A DNA stretch of 64,000 bases from Streptomyces montanisoli. Its GTDB lineage: Bacteria; Actinomycetota; Actinomycetes; Streptomycetales; Streptomycetaceae. A program made the translations under genes and the position numbers. Of the stretch, positions 1 to 9,195 are shown in pieces. The first letter of the stretch is position 1, and each line of letters starts with the position of its first letter. The notes under the pieces are model-generated. The model was not told where the DNA came from. It ran no database searches and saw nothing but the letters and a program-made list of their open reading frames with translations. The stretch covers positions 1 through 64,000 of the forward strand of contig NZ_JAGIQL010000016.1 in the NCBI RefSeq assembly GCF_017813245.1, in the 5' to 3' direction.

Positions 1-189
1 TCGGCCGCCGCCCCCGACCACCCGAGATACCGCAGGCGGCCTGGATCAACGACCCGGCCAAACGCAGGGAACCCGCACCACAAACCTCATAGCCTCACGA
101 CCGTCTCACTGGACTTGAAATCTTCCGGGCCCCCCTGCCTGCTTGGCGTGGGTGGGCCGTCGGGGCCTTCCGTCGAAGGGTTGCCCCCG

Positions 190-1723
190 ATGTTCGACAC
201 CAGTTTCGCGTTCCCGCCCGCCCTCCTGCGGCCGGTGGCCGGCCCGGGCGGCCGGGTGGTCGTGGTCGGGGCGGGCATCGCGGGTCTGGTGTGCGCCTAC
301 GAACTTCAGCGGCGCGGTTTCGACGTGGCTGTCTACGAACGCGGTAACCGGCCGGGTGGGCGCGTGCGCACGCACCGGTTCTGGGACGGCGTCCACGCCG
401 ACCTCGGAGCGATGCGTATCCCCGCGAACCACCACTGCGTTCTGCACTACGTTTCGCGGTTCCGTCTGGCGACCAGACCCTTCGTCAACGCCAACCCACA
501 GGCCTACTATCACCTGCGTGGCCATCGGGTCCGGCGTACGCGAGGTCGCGTCGCTGTTTCCCGCCTTCACTCTGCGGCCGGAGGAGCATCTTGAGCCGTC
601 CGTCCTGCTGGAGCGGATCCTCCGCCCCGTCTGGCAGGCCTTGACCGTCGATCAGCAGCGACGCGCACTGGAAGGCGACTGGGACGGACCCGCACTGGAA
701 CACGCGGCCTCGCTGTCCTTGTGGCAGTTCGTCCGCGAGCATCTCTCCCAGGACGCCTGGGACCTGTTCGGCCACGCCAGTGGCCTGTTCCACTACGAAC
801 ACTCCTCCCTGCTGGAGGTCCTCGTCGACTACTTCGGTCTCTTCCACCGCGGGCAGGTCGAACTCGCCGACGGCCTGGACTCCCTCATCCACGCCTTCGC
901 CCGCGCACTGCGACCCGGCACGCTGCGCCTGTCGACCCGGATCGACGAGCTCGCCCTGACACCAGGCGGCGTCCGCGTGCACGGCCGGCGCATCGGAGGC
1001 CGGCTCGACGACATCGCCGACTTCGTCGTCTGCTGTGTCCCCGCTCCCGCGCTTGACCAGATCACCCTCACGCCCGGCCTGCCCCACCCGCAGCGCCACG
1101 CCGTGCGCGGCATCAGCTACGCCAGCAGCGCCAAGACCGTGCTCCACGTGACCCGCCGCCGCTGGGAGAGCGAGGACGGCATCCACGGCGGCGGCAGCTT
1201 CACCGACCTGCCCATCCAGCAGGTCTGGTACCCCTCCGACAACGCCGTCCGCGTCGACGGCAACGTCAACGGCACGGGCACGCCCCGCTGGGGCTCCCAC
1301 GACCCGCGGCGCTCGGCCGAGCCCGCCGCGCTGCTCGGCGCATACCTGTGGGGAGCCAACGCCCGCCGGTTCGCCGCACTGGAACAGGCCGACCGCGAGA
1401 CCCTGGTCCTGAAGTGCCTGGAAAAGCTGCACCCCGGCATCACCGCGGACGTCGACGACGTCGTCCACTGCAACTGGGACACGCAGACCGGCATGGGCGG
1501 TGGCGCGTTCGCACACCTCACCCCCGGCGAGCACCTTCGCTACCTGTCCGTACTCGGCGCCCCGCACCCGGCCGAGCAGCCACGGATCTTCTTCGCGGGC
1601 GAGCACCTGTCCGGCGCACACGCCTGGTGTCAGGGCGCGGCGCAGTCCGCGCTCAGCGCCGTCGGCAAGCTGCTCGAACAGGCCCGGCAGACACGCACCT
1701 CAGCGTCGGTGACGACCCGATGA
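190..1723 (+). pseudogene. Flavin monoamine oxidase family protein, frameshifted
   Basis: FAD-dependent amine / L-amino-acid oxidase family. The N-terminal part, in the frame starting at ATG 190, carries the dinucleotide-binding motif VVVGAGIAGLVCAYEL and the GG doublet NRPGGRVRTH. From about position 536 homology continues in the next frame (EVASLFPAF onward) to the C-terminal FAD motif IFFAGEHLSGAHAWCQGAAQ. One surplus base near 530-536 explains the break: removing it joins the frames as HRVRVREVASLF. It is either a real inactivating mutation or an assembly error; everything downstream is intact, which favours a recent event or an error. The stop overlaps the next ATG (ATGA), so the two genes were translationally coupled. 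Substrate unknown. Confidence 0.75.
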
Positions 1724-3072
1724 GTCAGCGGAGGCCACTCGACGAAGCAGCCCTGCGTACGCCGCTGACACCGGCCCCGCACGCCGTGGAGCAGGTCGGC
1801 GTGGAAGTCGAATGCGCACTGCTCGACCCGGAGACCGGAATCCCGGCCCGCTACCACGGCCGATGCGGCGTACGCGCGGTCCTGAAGGCAGTGCTGCGAG
1901 ACTGGGGCGGCGAACCCGCGTACGACGCCGGGCAGTTGACTGGCGTCCACCTGCCCGGCGGCGGCAGCGTCACGTTGGAGCACGGCGGCCAGATCGAGTA
2001 CTCCTCGAGGCCCGCGCCGGGCGTGGGCAGAGCCGTGGACGAAGTGCGGGCGGCGCTGGCCCGGCTCGCCGACCTGGCCGCACGATTCGACCTGGCTCTC
2101 GTCCCGGGCGGCAACATGCCCTTCGGACGGCTCGCCGACGTCGATTGGGTACCCATGACGCGCGGAGCCATCATGCGCCAGTACTTCGCCGACCTCGGCC
2201 CGTCCGGCGCCCGGGCCCCCCATGTGATGGCGCAGTCGCTGTCCACCCAGGTCACCCTCGACTTCGTCAGCCCCGGGGACTTCACCCACAAACTACGGAT
2301 GCAGACCGCCGCCGCGCCCGTCGTGTCCGCCCTCCTCGTCAACTCCCCGATCCACGAGGGCCGTCCGTGCGGCCTGCTGTCCCACCGGTCCTGGGCGTGG
2401 CTGAGGATGGACCCACGCCGCCATGGCCTGCTGACCCCGGCCCTTCGGCCCGACGTCACCGCCGAAGACATCGTCGACTGGGCCCTTCGCATCCCGCTGA
2501 TCCACTACCGCACCGACGACGGCAGCTACCACCGCGCTCCCGGCAGCACTTTCGCCGACCTGCTTCGAGACGGCCTGCACGACGGCGCACCCCCCACCCC
2601 GGACGACTGGGCCGGCCACCTCGACCAGCTGTGGACGGACACTCGGGTACGCCGCACCCTGGAGCTGCGCGGAGCCGACGGCCCGCCCCAACAGCACATC
2701 GCAGCCCTGCCCGCACTGTGGACAGGCCTGACCTACCACCCCGAGTCCTGCCAAGCGGCCTGGGATTTGCTGGCACATCACACCGCTGACGACCACCGAG
2801 CAGCCCGCATCGAACTGCCGGCCCGCGGCCTGGACACCCGCCTCGGCAACACCCCGGTCCGCCCCCTGGCCGCCGAACTGCTCCGCCTCGCCCGCGTCGG
2901 TCTCAACGCCCGCGTCACCGCCGGCCTGGAACCGCCGCACGTCCCCGCCTACCTCGACCCACTGGACGAGATCGTCACCACAGGCCGCACCTTCGCTGAA
3001 CAGTGCCTCACTCGCCGGCACGGCGAACTGGACACCAACCCCGCCCGTTACGTCGCCGCTTACCGGATCTGA
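1720..3072 (+). CDS. GCS2-family glutamate-cysteine ligase (EgtA-like)
   Basis: 450 aa, the usual size for the plant/actinobacterial GCS2 carboxylate-amine ligase family, which makes gamma-glutamylcysteine in the cytosol from Glu, Cys and ATP. Diagnostic stretches are GVEVECALLD (start of the ATP-grasp-like fold), the PMTRGAIMRQYFADLGP block, the MAQSLSTQVTLDF core and VNSPIHEGRPCGLLSHRSWAW. ATG 1720 overlaps the stop of the amine oxidase by 4 bp. In the ergothioneine pathway EgtA sits beside egtB-E; none of those is here, so the product could serve another thiol or a gamma-glutamyl metabolite made with the amine oxidase. Family call firm, pathway not. Confidence 0.8.
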   Translation: MSQRRPLDEAALRTPLTPAPHAVEQVGVEVECALLDPETGIPARYHGRCGVRAVLKAVLRDWGGEPAYDAGQLTGVHLPGGGSVTLEHGGQIEYSSRPAPGVGRAVDEVRAALARLADLAARFDLALVPGGNMPFGRLADVDWVPMTRGAIMRQYFADLGPSGARAPHVMAQSLSTQVTLDFVSPGDFTHKLRMQTAAAPVVSALLVNSPIHEGRPCGLLSHRSWAWLRMDPRRHGLLTPALRPDVTAEDIVDWALRIPLIHYRTDDGSYHRAPGSTFADLLRDGLHDGAPPTPDDWAGHLDQLWTDTRVRRTLELRGADGPPQQHIAALPALWTGLTYHPESCQAAWDLLAHHTADDHRAARIELPARGLDTRLGNTPVRPLAAELLRLARVGLNARVTAGLEPPHVPAYLDPLDEIVTTGRTFAEQCLTRRHGELDTNPARYVAAYRI

Positions 3073-3326
3073 CACCATCCGCCGATCCGACGGACCGCAA
3101 GGCACGGTTCCACGGGAGGGAAACCTGAGGGCCCGGCCCGCGGAACGTCCGAGCGGGGACGAGGCAGCGGGAGGTCGTCGCGACATGACGGCCTCAGAGG
3201 GTGGTGCCGGCACCACCTCCCGATTCGGGGCCTGCGCCACCTGCTTCCCCGACGGTCGCGGAGGAGGGTTGGTCCCGCACCACCAATCCGGCCGGCAGGC
3301 CGGCACCTGCGACGGAGCGAGGAAGC

Positions 3327-4841
3327 ATGATGGCCAGTCACACGCGGCGGAGACTTCTCAAGGGCGCAGCGGTCGCGGCAGCGGGCAGTGTGGTCGGGAG
3401 CGGTCTGGGGACCGGGTTCTTCACGGCCGCGGCACAGGCGAGTCCCGTGGCCTCGACGAGCGGCGGGACGGGGGCGACCCCGTTCCTGGACGGGGCCTTC
3501 GCGCCGGTCACCGAGGAGCTGACCGCCTTCGACCTCAAGGTCACCGGACGCATCCCGCGTGACCTGGACGGCCGCTACCTGCGTAACGGCCCGAACGCGC
3601 TGGCCCTCGAGGATGTACGTGCCCATCACTGGATGATCGGCGACGGGATGGTGCACGGTGTCCGGCTGCGCGGCGGGCGCGCGGAGTGGTACCGCAACCG
3701 CTGGGTGCGGTCCTCGCAGGTGACGGCGAAGCTGGGGGAGGCCTACCCGGGCCGGGTACCGCCGGACGACTTCGCGTGCAACACGCACGTGATCCCCTAC
3801 AAGGGCCGCATCCTGGCGATGCAGGAAGGCGGGCCGCTGCCGTACGAGCTGGACGGCGAACTCGGCACCGTGCGCCCGTACGACTTCCGCTCCACGCTCA
3901 CGGGCGCTTTCGCCGCGCACACGAAGTACGACGCGGCGGCCGACGAGTTGCACGCGATCGCGTACTACCCCACCTGGGACCACGTGCGCCACATCATGAT
4001 CGACCGGACCGGCAGGGTGGCGCGGACCACGCGGGTCCCCGTCGCGGACGCGCCGATGATGCACGACTTCGCACTCACCGAGAAGTACGTGGTGATCGTG
4101 GACGTGCCGATCACTTTCGACGGTGCCGCCGCGGAGGCGGGCGCGATCGTGCCGTACGTGTGGAACGACAGGCATCCCATGCGCATCGGGCTGTTGCCGC
4201 GCGCCGGCGGTACCACGCGCTGGTTCGAGATCGATCCCGTGTACTACTCGCACACCCTCAACGCCTACGACCAGGGTGACACGGTCGTGGTGGAGTACAT
4301 CGGGTTCCCCGCGCCGTTCTACGCCGCCGGGCGCGGCATGGGCGGGCCCACCGCGACCGGGTCCCCGACGCTGGATCGATGGACGATCGACCTGCGCGCC
4401 GACCGCGTCAGCAGCGCTCGGCTGGACGACCGTCCGCAGGAATTCCCCCGCATCAACGAGTCCCTGGTGTCGCGACGGCACCGCTATGCCTACACCGCGA
4501 GCGCGGCCGAGATGTGGCGCGCGTACGAGACCGTCGACGGGGTGCCGCCGGACGAGAAGTTCACCAACTACCTGATGAAGCACGACATGCTGCGAGGCAG
4601 CAGGCAGGTCCGCCGCTTCGCCGGGGACGCGGCGGTCAGTGAGCCGGTGTTCGTCCCGCGGCGCGGGGCGCGCGACGAGGACGACGGTTACGTCCTCTCG
4701 TACGTGAACGACCCCGATCGCGGCGCGACCGACTTGGTGATCCTCGCGGCCCAGGACTTCGCCGGTCACCCGCTGGCCCGCGTTCAGCTGCCCGGCCGGG
4801 TACCGCTGGGATTCCACGGCAGCTGGATCGCGGACGCCTAG
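3327..4841 (+). CDS. Carotenoid oxygenase (RPE65/CCD family), Tat-exported
   Basis: 504 aa. The N-terminus has a twin-arginine signal (HTRRRLLKG, then an Ala/Gly-rich hydrophobic segment to about residue 35), so the enzyme is probably folded before export. The rest is a seven-bladed carotenoid cleavage dioxygenase. The four Fe(II)-ligand histidines can be placed in FAAHTKYD, MMHDFALTEKY, YYSHTLNAY and LGFHGSWI. The family cleaves C=C bonds of carotenoids, stilbenes or lignostilbenes. ATG 3327 (or 3330) follows the ribosome site GAGGAAG; upstream in-frame starts lack one. A 254-bp gap separates it from the ligase gene, so it probably has its own promoter. Substrate cannot be read from sequence. 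Confidence 0.85.
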   Translation: MMASHTRRRLLKGAAVAAAGSVVGSGLGTGFFTAAAQASPVASTSGGTGATPFLDGAFAPVTEELTAFDLKVTGRIPRDLDGRYLRNGPNALALEDVRAHHWMIGDGMVHGVRLRGGRAEWYRNRWVRSSQVTAKLGEAYPGRVPPDDFACNTHVIPYKGRILAMQEGGPLPYELDGELGTVRPYDFRSTLTGAFAAHTKYDAAADELHAIAYYPTWDHVRHIMIDRTGRVARTTRVPVADAPMMHDFALTEKYVVIVDVPITFDGAAAEAGAIVPYVWNDRHPMRIGLLPRAGGTTRWFEIDPVYYSHTLNAYDQGDTVVVEYIGFPAPFYAAGRGMGGPTATGSPTLDRWTIDLRADRVSSARLDDRPQEFPRINESLVSRRHRYAYTASAAEMWRAYETVDGVPPDEKFTNYLMKHDMLRGSRQVRRFAGDAAVSEPVFVPRRGARDEDDGYVLSYVNDPDRGATDLVILAAQDFAGHPLARVQLPGRVPLGFHGSWIADA

Positions 4842-4937
4842 CCGCCAAGCATCCGAGCCCCTGCCCGAGCTCTGGCACTGTCACATATGCCATTGCGAGC
4901 CGGCGAATGAGGGCCGGTCGGTATTCGGCAACGCCGT

Positions 4938-5444
4938 TCATGTGCCGGCTGCTCTCTGTCCTGTGCGCTGCAGGACGAGCTGTTGCGTCAGGTCGTGCAG
5001 GAAGGTGAGGACCACGTTCTGTGCGTCCGCGTCCATGCCGTCGAGGGCGGTTCTGAGGCTGTGTGCCAGCGGTTCGAAGTAGGCGCGGGCCATGTCGGCG
5101 GCGGCGGGTTCGTACGTCAGGTGGACGACCCTGCGGTCCTGGCTGTCGCGCGTCCGCCGCACGTGCCCGGCCCTCTCCAGCCTGTCGAGGCATGCGCTGA
5201 CCGCTCCGGACGTGAGGCTCAGCCGTTCGCGGAGCCTCCCGGGTGTCATGGGGGCGCCGTCCGTGGAAGGCGCGTCCATGATGGCCACCAGCGCCTGCAC
5301 ATCGGTCGGGTGCAGTTCCTGCGCGTGCGCGAAGCCGTGGGCCACCCGATTGAACTCCGCGTTCATCGCGCGTAGTTGCACGGCATAGGCGCGCAGGTCG
5401 GGGCCGTTGCCCGGCGAAGGCTCAGCTGGTTCCCGTGGTGGCAT
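4938..5444 (-). CDS. MarR-family transcriptional regulator
   Basis: 168 aa winged-helix repressor. The recognition region PGRLRERLSLTSGAVSACLDRLE and the wing AGHVRRTRDSQDRRVVHLT are typical MarR (DxRxxxxxLT wing). It is divergent from the MMPL exporter gene with 81 bp between starts, and that gap holds a palindromic operator-like site, so it most likely represses the exporter and itself and releases DNA on binding a small hydrophobic ligand. No redox-sensing cysteine is present in the protein, which argues against an OhrR-type peroxide sensor. Confidence 0.9.
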   Translation of the reverse strand: MPPREPAEPSPGNGPDLRAYAVQLRAMNAEFNRVAHGFAHAQELHPTDVQALVAIMDAPSTDGAPMTPGRLRERLSLTSGAVSACLDRLERAGHVRRTRDSQDRRVVHLTYEPAAADMARAYFEPLAHSLRTALDGMDADAQNVVLTFLHDLTQQLVLQRTGQRAAGT

Positions 5445-5460
5445 GCGGGCAGTCTATAAC

Positions 5461-5496
5461 CTCAATCATTGAGATACTTTATGGTTGAGATATATC
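5461..5496. promoter_or_regulatory. Probable MarR operator and MMPL promoter
   Basis: A perfect inverted repeat CTCAATCATTGAG (5461-5473) is followed by a second TTGAGATA half-site at 5485-5492, a direct repeat of 5469-5476 spaced 16 bp. On the + strand TTGAGA (5469-5474) and TATATC (5491-5496) are spaced 16 bp, a reasonable -35/-10 pair for the exporter, so a bound MarR dimer would cover the promoter. The stretch is AT-rich compared with its surroundings. Confidence 0.6.
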
Positions 5497-5525
5497 GTCG
5501 TCTGTCGAGGAGTCGAGGAGCTTCC

Positions 5526-7625
5526 ATGGCCGGTGCACGCTCTCGTCTGCGGTGGCTCGTGCCCGCGCTCCTCGTCGTCGCCTGGCTGGCCGTCGGCGGC
5601 ACCCTCGGCCCCTACGCGGGAAAGCTCGGCCAGGTGGCGACCAACGATCAGGCCGCCTTCCTCCCCAAGAGCGCGGAGTCGACCAAGGTCCTGCACGCGC
5701 AGAAGGCCTTCGACCAGCGCCAGACGCTGCCCGCGATCGCCGTGTGGAGCACCGGCGACTCACCGGTCACCCCGGCGCAGCGGGCCCAGGCGGCTGACGC
5801 GCTGTCGGCCATGAGTGACGTCCCCGGTGTCGTGGGGGCGCCGTCGCCGCCGATGCTCTCGAAGGACGGCCGCGCGCTGGAGGGTGTCGTGAACGTCCGT
5901 TCCGATCTCGGTGACCGGCTGGCCCCGGCCGTCACGTCCCTGCGGCACCGCGCGGACCACGTCGACGGGGCGCGGGCCGAGATCGCCGGGCCGGCCGCGA
6001 GCCAGGCCGACCTGTCCGACGCCTTCGCCGGCATCGACGGGCTGCTGCTCGGTGTCGCCCTCCTCGCGGTCCTGCTGATCCTCGTCCTCGTGTACCGAAG
6101 CGTGCTCATGCCGTTCGTCGTGATCATCAGTGCGGTGTTCGCGCTCGGTGTCGCCTCCGCGGTCGTGTACGCGCTCGCCCGGCACGGCGTCGTCCATGTC
6201 GACGGGCAGGTGCAGGGCATTCTGTCCATCCTCGTCATCGGTGCGTCGACGGACTACGCACTCCTGCTGACGGCCCGTTTCCGCGAGGAACTCGCCAGAG
6301 CCGGAGACCGGTTCGCGGCCGTGCGGGCAGCGGTGCGCAGGTCCGTCGCTGCCATCACCGCCAGCGCGGCGACCGTCGCGCTCGCCCTGCTCGCTCTCCT
6401 GCTGAGCGACCTGTCCAACAACCGCGCCCTGGGGCCGGTCGGCGCCATCGGCATCGTCTGCGCGGTGGTGTCCACCCTCACCTTCGTACCCGCCGTACTC
6501 GTCCTGCTCGGGCGGGCCGCCTACTGGCCCACCAAACCCCGCGCCGCCTCCACCGGCCGTCGCGGAAGCGGGATCTGGAACCGCGTGGCCGGCCAGGTCG
6601 ACCGCCACCCACGCCGCATCTGGGCCGGGGCGCTCGTGCTACTGTGCGCCTGCGCCGCCTTCGCGCCCACTCTCGACTCCCGGGGCGTCCCGCTGGACGA
6701 GACCTTCACCGGGACCGCGCCGTCCGTGCAGGCACAGAAGACCCTCGACGCCCACTTTCCCGGCGGCTCGGGACAGCCTGCCGTGGTGATCGCCGCTGCC
6801 GGCAGCGCGAAGCGGACCACCGCGGCGGCGGCCGCGACGCCCGGCGTGACCGGCGCGGCGCCCGTCTCCGCCGGCGGCCGGCCCGGCGGCACGCCCAAGG
6901 TCGTCGGCGGAAAGGTCAGCATCGAGGCGACACTCGCCGCCGCGCCCGACAGCGATGCCGCCAAAGCCACCATCGTGCGGCTGCGCGAGCGCGTCCGCGC
7001 CGTGCCCGGCGCGCACGCCCTCGTCGGGGGCTACACGGCCCAGCAGTACGACACCCAGACGACCGCGGAACACGACAGGACACTCATCATCCCGGTGGTG
7101 CTCCTGATCATCCTCGTCATCCTCTTCGGGCTGCTCCGCTCCGTACTGCTGCCGCTGCTGCTCGTCGCCACCGTCGCGCTGAACTACGGCGCCACTCTCG
7201 GCGTCTCCTCGCTGGTCTTCCAGCACCTTCTCGGCTTCACCGGCACCGACGCGTCCGTCCCGTTGTACGGGTTCGTCTTCCTCGTGGCCCTCGGCGTCGA
7301 CTACAACATCTTCCTGATGACGCGCGTGCGCGAGGAGTCCCTGCGGCTCGGCTCGCGCGAAGGCGTGCTGCGCGGACTGACCGCGACCGGAGGCGTGATC
7401 ACCTCAGCGGGAGTCGTCCTGGCCGTCACCTTCGCGGCGCTCGCCGTCATCCCCCTGTCCTTCCTCGTGCAGATCGCGTTCATCGTCGCCTTCGGCGTCC
7501 TGCTCGACACCCTGCTGGTCCGCTCGCTGCTCGTGCCGGCGCTCGTACGGGAACTGGGCGATCACGCCTGGTGGCCGGCTCGCCCGCGGACTCGAACGGA
7601 CGCGCACAACGGGTCGGCCCAGTGA
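5526..7625 (+). CDS. MMPL-family RND exporter
   Basis: 699 aa polytopic inner-membrane transporter of the MMPL/HAE2 type, two halves each with one N-terminal TM helix, an extracytoplasmic loop and a bundle of about five TM helices (12 TM in total). The conserved cytoplasmic signatures VIGASTDYALLLTARFREE in the first half and ALGVDYNIFLMTRVREE in the second contain the Asp-Tyr residues of proton-driven members. ATG 5526 has a GAGGAG ribosome site 5 bp upstream; an upstream ATG at 5481 lies in the operator and is unlikely. Regulated by the divergent MarR gene. Likely exports a lipid or hydrophobic toxin; the cargo is unknown. Confidence 0.9.
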   Translation: MAGARSRLRWLVPALLVVAWLAVGGTLGPYAGKLGQVATNDQAAFLPKSAESTKVLHAQKAFDQRQTLPAIAVWSTGDSPVTPAQRAQAADALSAMSDVPGVVGAPSPPMLSKDGRALEGVVNVRSDLGDRLAPAVTSLRHRADHVDGARAEIAGPAASQADLSDAFAGIDGLLLGVALLAVLLILVLVYRSVLMPFVVIISAVFALGVASAVVYALARHGVVHVDGQVQGILSILVIGASTDYALLLTARFREELARAGDRFAAVRAAVRRSVAAITASAATVALALLALLLSDLSNNRALGPVGAIGIVCAVVSTLTFVPAVLVLLGRAAYWPTKPRAASTGRRGSGIWNRVAGQVDRHPRRIWAGALVLLCACAAFAPTLDSRGVPLDETFTGTAPSVQAQKTLDAHFPGGSGQPAVVIAAAGSAKRTTAAAAATPGVTGAAPVSAGGRPGGTPKVVGGKVSIEATLAAAPDSDAAKATIVRLRERVRAVPGAHALVGGYTAQQYDTQTTAEHDRTLIIPVVLLIILVILFGLLRSVLLPLLLVATVALNYGATLGVSSLVFQHLLGFTGTDASVPLYGFVFLVALGVDYNIFLMTRVREESLRLGSREGVLRGLTATGGVITSAGVVLAVTFAALAVIPLSFLVQIAFIVAFGVLLDTLLVRSLLVPALVRELGDHAWWPARPRTRTDAHNGSAQ

Positions 7626-7671
7626 CCGGATGCTCCGATTGAGGCAGTATCCAGAAGAAAGGGCTGCTTAC

Positions 7672-7890
7672 ATGATCGTTAAGACCCTCCACGAGAACGG
7701 GCTGCGCAGCGAGCACTGCTACCTGGCCGCCTTCGCGTCCATCGCGGCGTCCTACGTGGCGTGGGGCATCTCCCAGCAGGCCGAGGACGCCGACGTGGAC
7801 CGCGCGGACCGTTGGGGCATCTTCATCGGCCACTGGGCCCCCTCGTTCTTCGGCCTCGGCCTCGCCCTCGCGAACTACGAGAAGAAGTAG
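7672..7890 (+). CDS. 72-aa small membrane protein, paralogue of 13874-14092
   Basis: Small hypothetical protein with two hydrophobic segments (about residues 17-33 and 49-66) and a hydrophilic acidic linker (QQAEDADVDRADR). ATG 7672 follows AGAAAGGG with good spacing. It has the same length as the protein at 13874-14092 and aligns without gaps (offset of one residue) with roughly 30% identity. Shared features are GxRSxH near residue 10, a central W, and a C-terminal AxRxxxFxGxWxPxF...G...YE block. Function unknown; it may form a hairpin in the membrane. It sits 46 bp downstream of the MMPL gene and may be cotranscribed with it. Confidence 0.8.
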   Translation: MIVKTLHENGLRSEHCYLAAFASIAASYVAWGISQQAEDADVDRADRWGIFIGHWAPSFFGLGLALANYEKK

Positions 7891-8034
7891 ACGGGCGGCA
7901 GTGGAAGGCGCCCGCGGCCACCTCCGCGCCTTCCACCGGCCGGCCGGTGGCTCGGCCGGCCGGTGGCTCGATGAGGGACGGAGGACAATTGGTCGCACGA
8001 TGACCCGACGGGACATCCTCAACCGTCCGGAAGC

Positions 8035-9195
8035 ATGATGCCCCCACCTTCTGATGACCACACCGCGGGCCAGGGCGCGCTCTTCCCCGCGGAAGCGCTC
8101 TCGCCCCACCCGGAGCCCTCACCGCCGTCGTCGGCCGCCGCCCGGTTGTTCGACATCCGCGAGATCTACGCCGAGCCCGACGCCGCGGCTTCTCCCCGCG
8201 GCCGCGCCGTCCTGGATCGCTTCCCGGATGCTCGCGTCATCGAAGTGGACTCCCACTGGCGCATTCCTCATCTCCACGGCAATGAGGGCAACGTCGAGCG
8301 ATGGGTGCGAGTGAAGACGGAGACACTCGTGCTGGGAGTACGCAAAACCCTCACCGTACGCCCCAACGGCCGCTCCGCGGACTGGATCGCCCCCGGCGCC
8401 TCCAACGGCTGCGCGATGGCGTGCGCCTACTGCTACGTACCGCGTCGCAAGGGGTACGCCAACCCGATCACGCTGTTCACGAACACCGACCGCATCATCG
8501 CCCACCTCGCCAGGCACATCGCCGGCCAAGGCCACAAGGACACGCCGAGTCAGTGCGATCCCAAGGCGTGGGTCTACGACATCGGCGAGAACGGTGACTG
8601 CTCCGTCGACGCGCTGATCTGCGACAACACCGCCGACATGATCCGCGCGTTCCGCGGGTGGCCGACGGCGAAGGCATCGTTCGCCACCAAGTTCGTCAAC
8701 CGCGAGCTGCTCTGCCTCGATCCGCGCGGCCGTACGCGGATCAGGTTCTCGGTGATGCCACCGGAGGACTCCCGGCTGCTCGACATCCGCTCCAGCCCCG
8801 TCCCGGAGCGAATCGCCGCCGCCGAGGACTTCCTCGAAGCCGGTTACGAGGTGCACTTCAACCTGTCACCCGTCGTCCTGAGACCCGGCTGGGACAAGGA
8901 TTGGGCCGTGCTGTTGCGGCACATGGACGACGTCCTGCCGCCCGCGGTCAAGAAACAGGCCGCGGCGGAGGCCATCCTGCTGACGCACAACAAGGCGCTG
9001 CACGAGGTCAATCTGGGCTGGCACCCGAGCGCCGAGGAACTGCTGTGGCGACCGGACCTGCAACAGGCCAAGCACTCACAGAACGGCGACACCAACGTCC
9101 GCTACCGCACCGGCGTCAAAGGCCCCGCCGTGCAACGGCTGCGCGAACTCATCGCGTCACACGCTCCCTGGCTCACCCTGCGCTACGCCTTCTGA
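8035..9195 (+). CDS. Radical SAM protein, spore photoproduct lyase family
   Basis: 386 aa. The motif GCAMACAYCYVPRRKGY gives a CxxxCxxC cluster site, as in spore photoproduct lyase, in which a 4Fe-4S cluster and S-adenosylmethionine generate the radical that repairs thymine dimers. Other family-like blocks are WVYDIGENGDCSVDALICDN and KASFATKFVNRELL. Streptomycete spores do not use dipicolinate-loaded SASP spores, so this homologue may repair UV damage in another context or act on another substrate. ATG 8035 or 8038 is possible; the ribosome site is weak. The 3' end overlaps the convergent FAD oxidoreductase by 13 bp. Confidence 0.8.
   Translation: MMPPPSDDHTAGQGALFPAEALSPHPEPSPPSSAAARLFDIREIYAEPDAAASPRGRAVLDRFPDARVIEVDSHWRIPHLHGNEGNVERWVRVKTETLVLGVRKTLTVRPNGRSADWIAPGASNGCAMACAYCYVPRRKGYANPITLFTNTDRIIAHLARHIAGQGHKDTPSQCDPKAWVYDIGENGDCSVDALICDNTADMIRAFRGWPTAKASFATKFVNRELLCLDPRGRTRIRFSVMPPEDSRLLDIRSSPVPERIAAAEDFLEAGYEVHFNLSPVVLRPGWDKDWAVLLRHMDDVLPPAVKKQAAAEAILLTHNKALHEVNLGWHPSAEELLWRPDLQQAKHSQNGDTNVRYRTGVKGPAVQRLRELIASHAPWLTLRYAF

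Noticed and set aside
1720..3072. Ergothioneine biosynthesis locus
   Set aside because: Only an EgtA-like ligase is present; egtB, egtC, egtD and egtE are not in the window.
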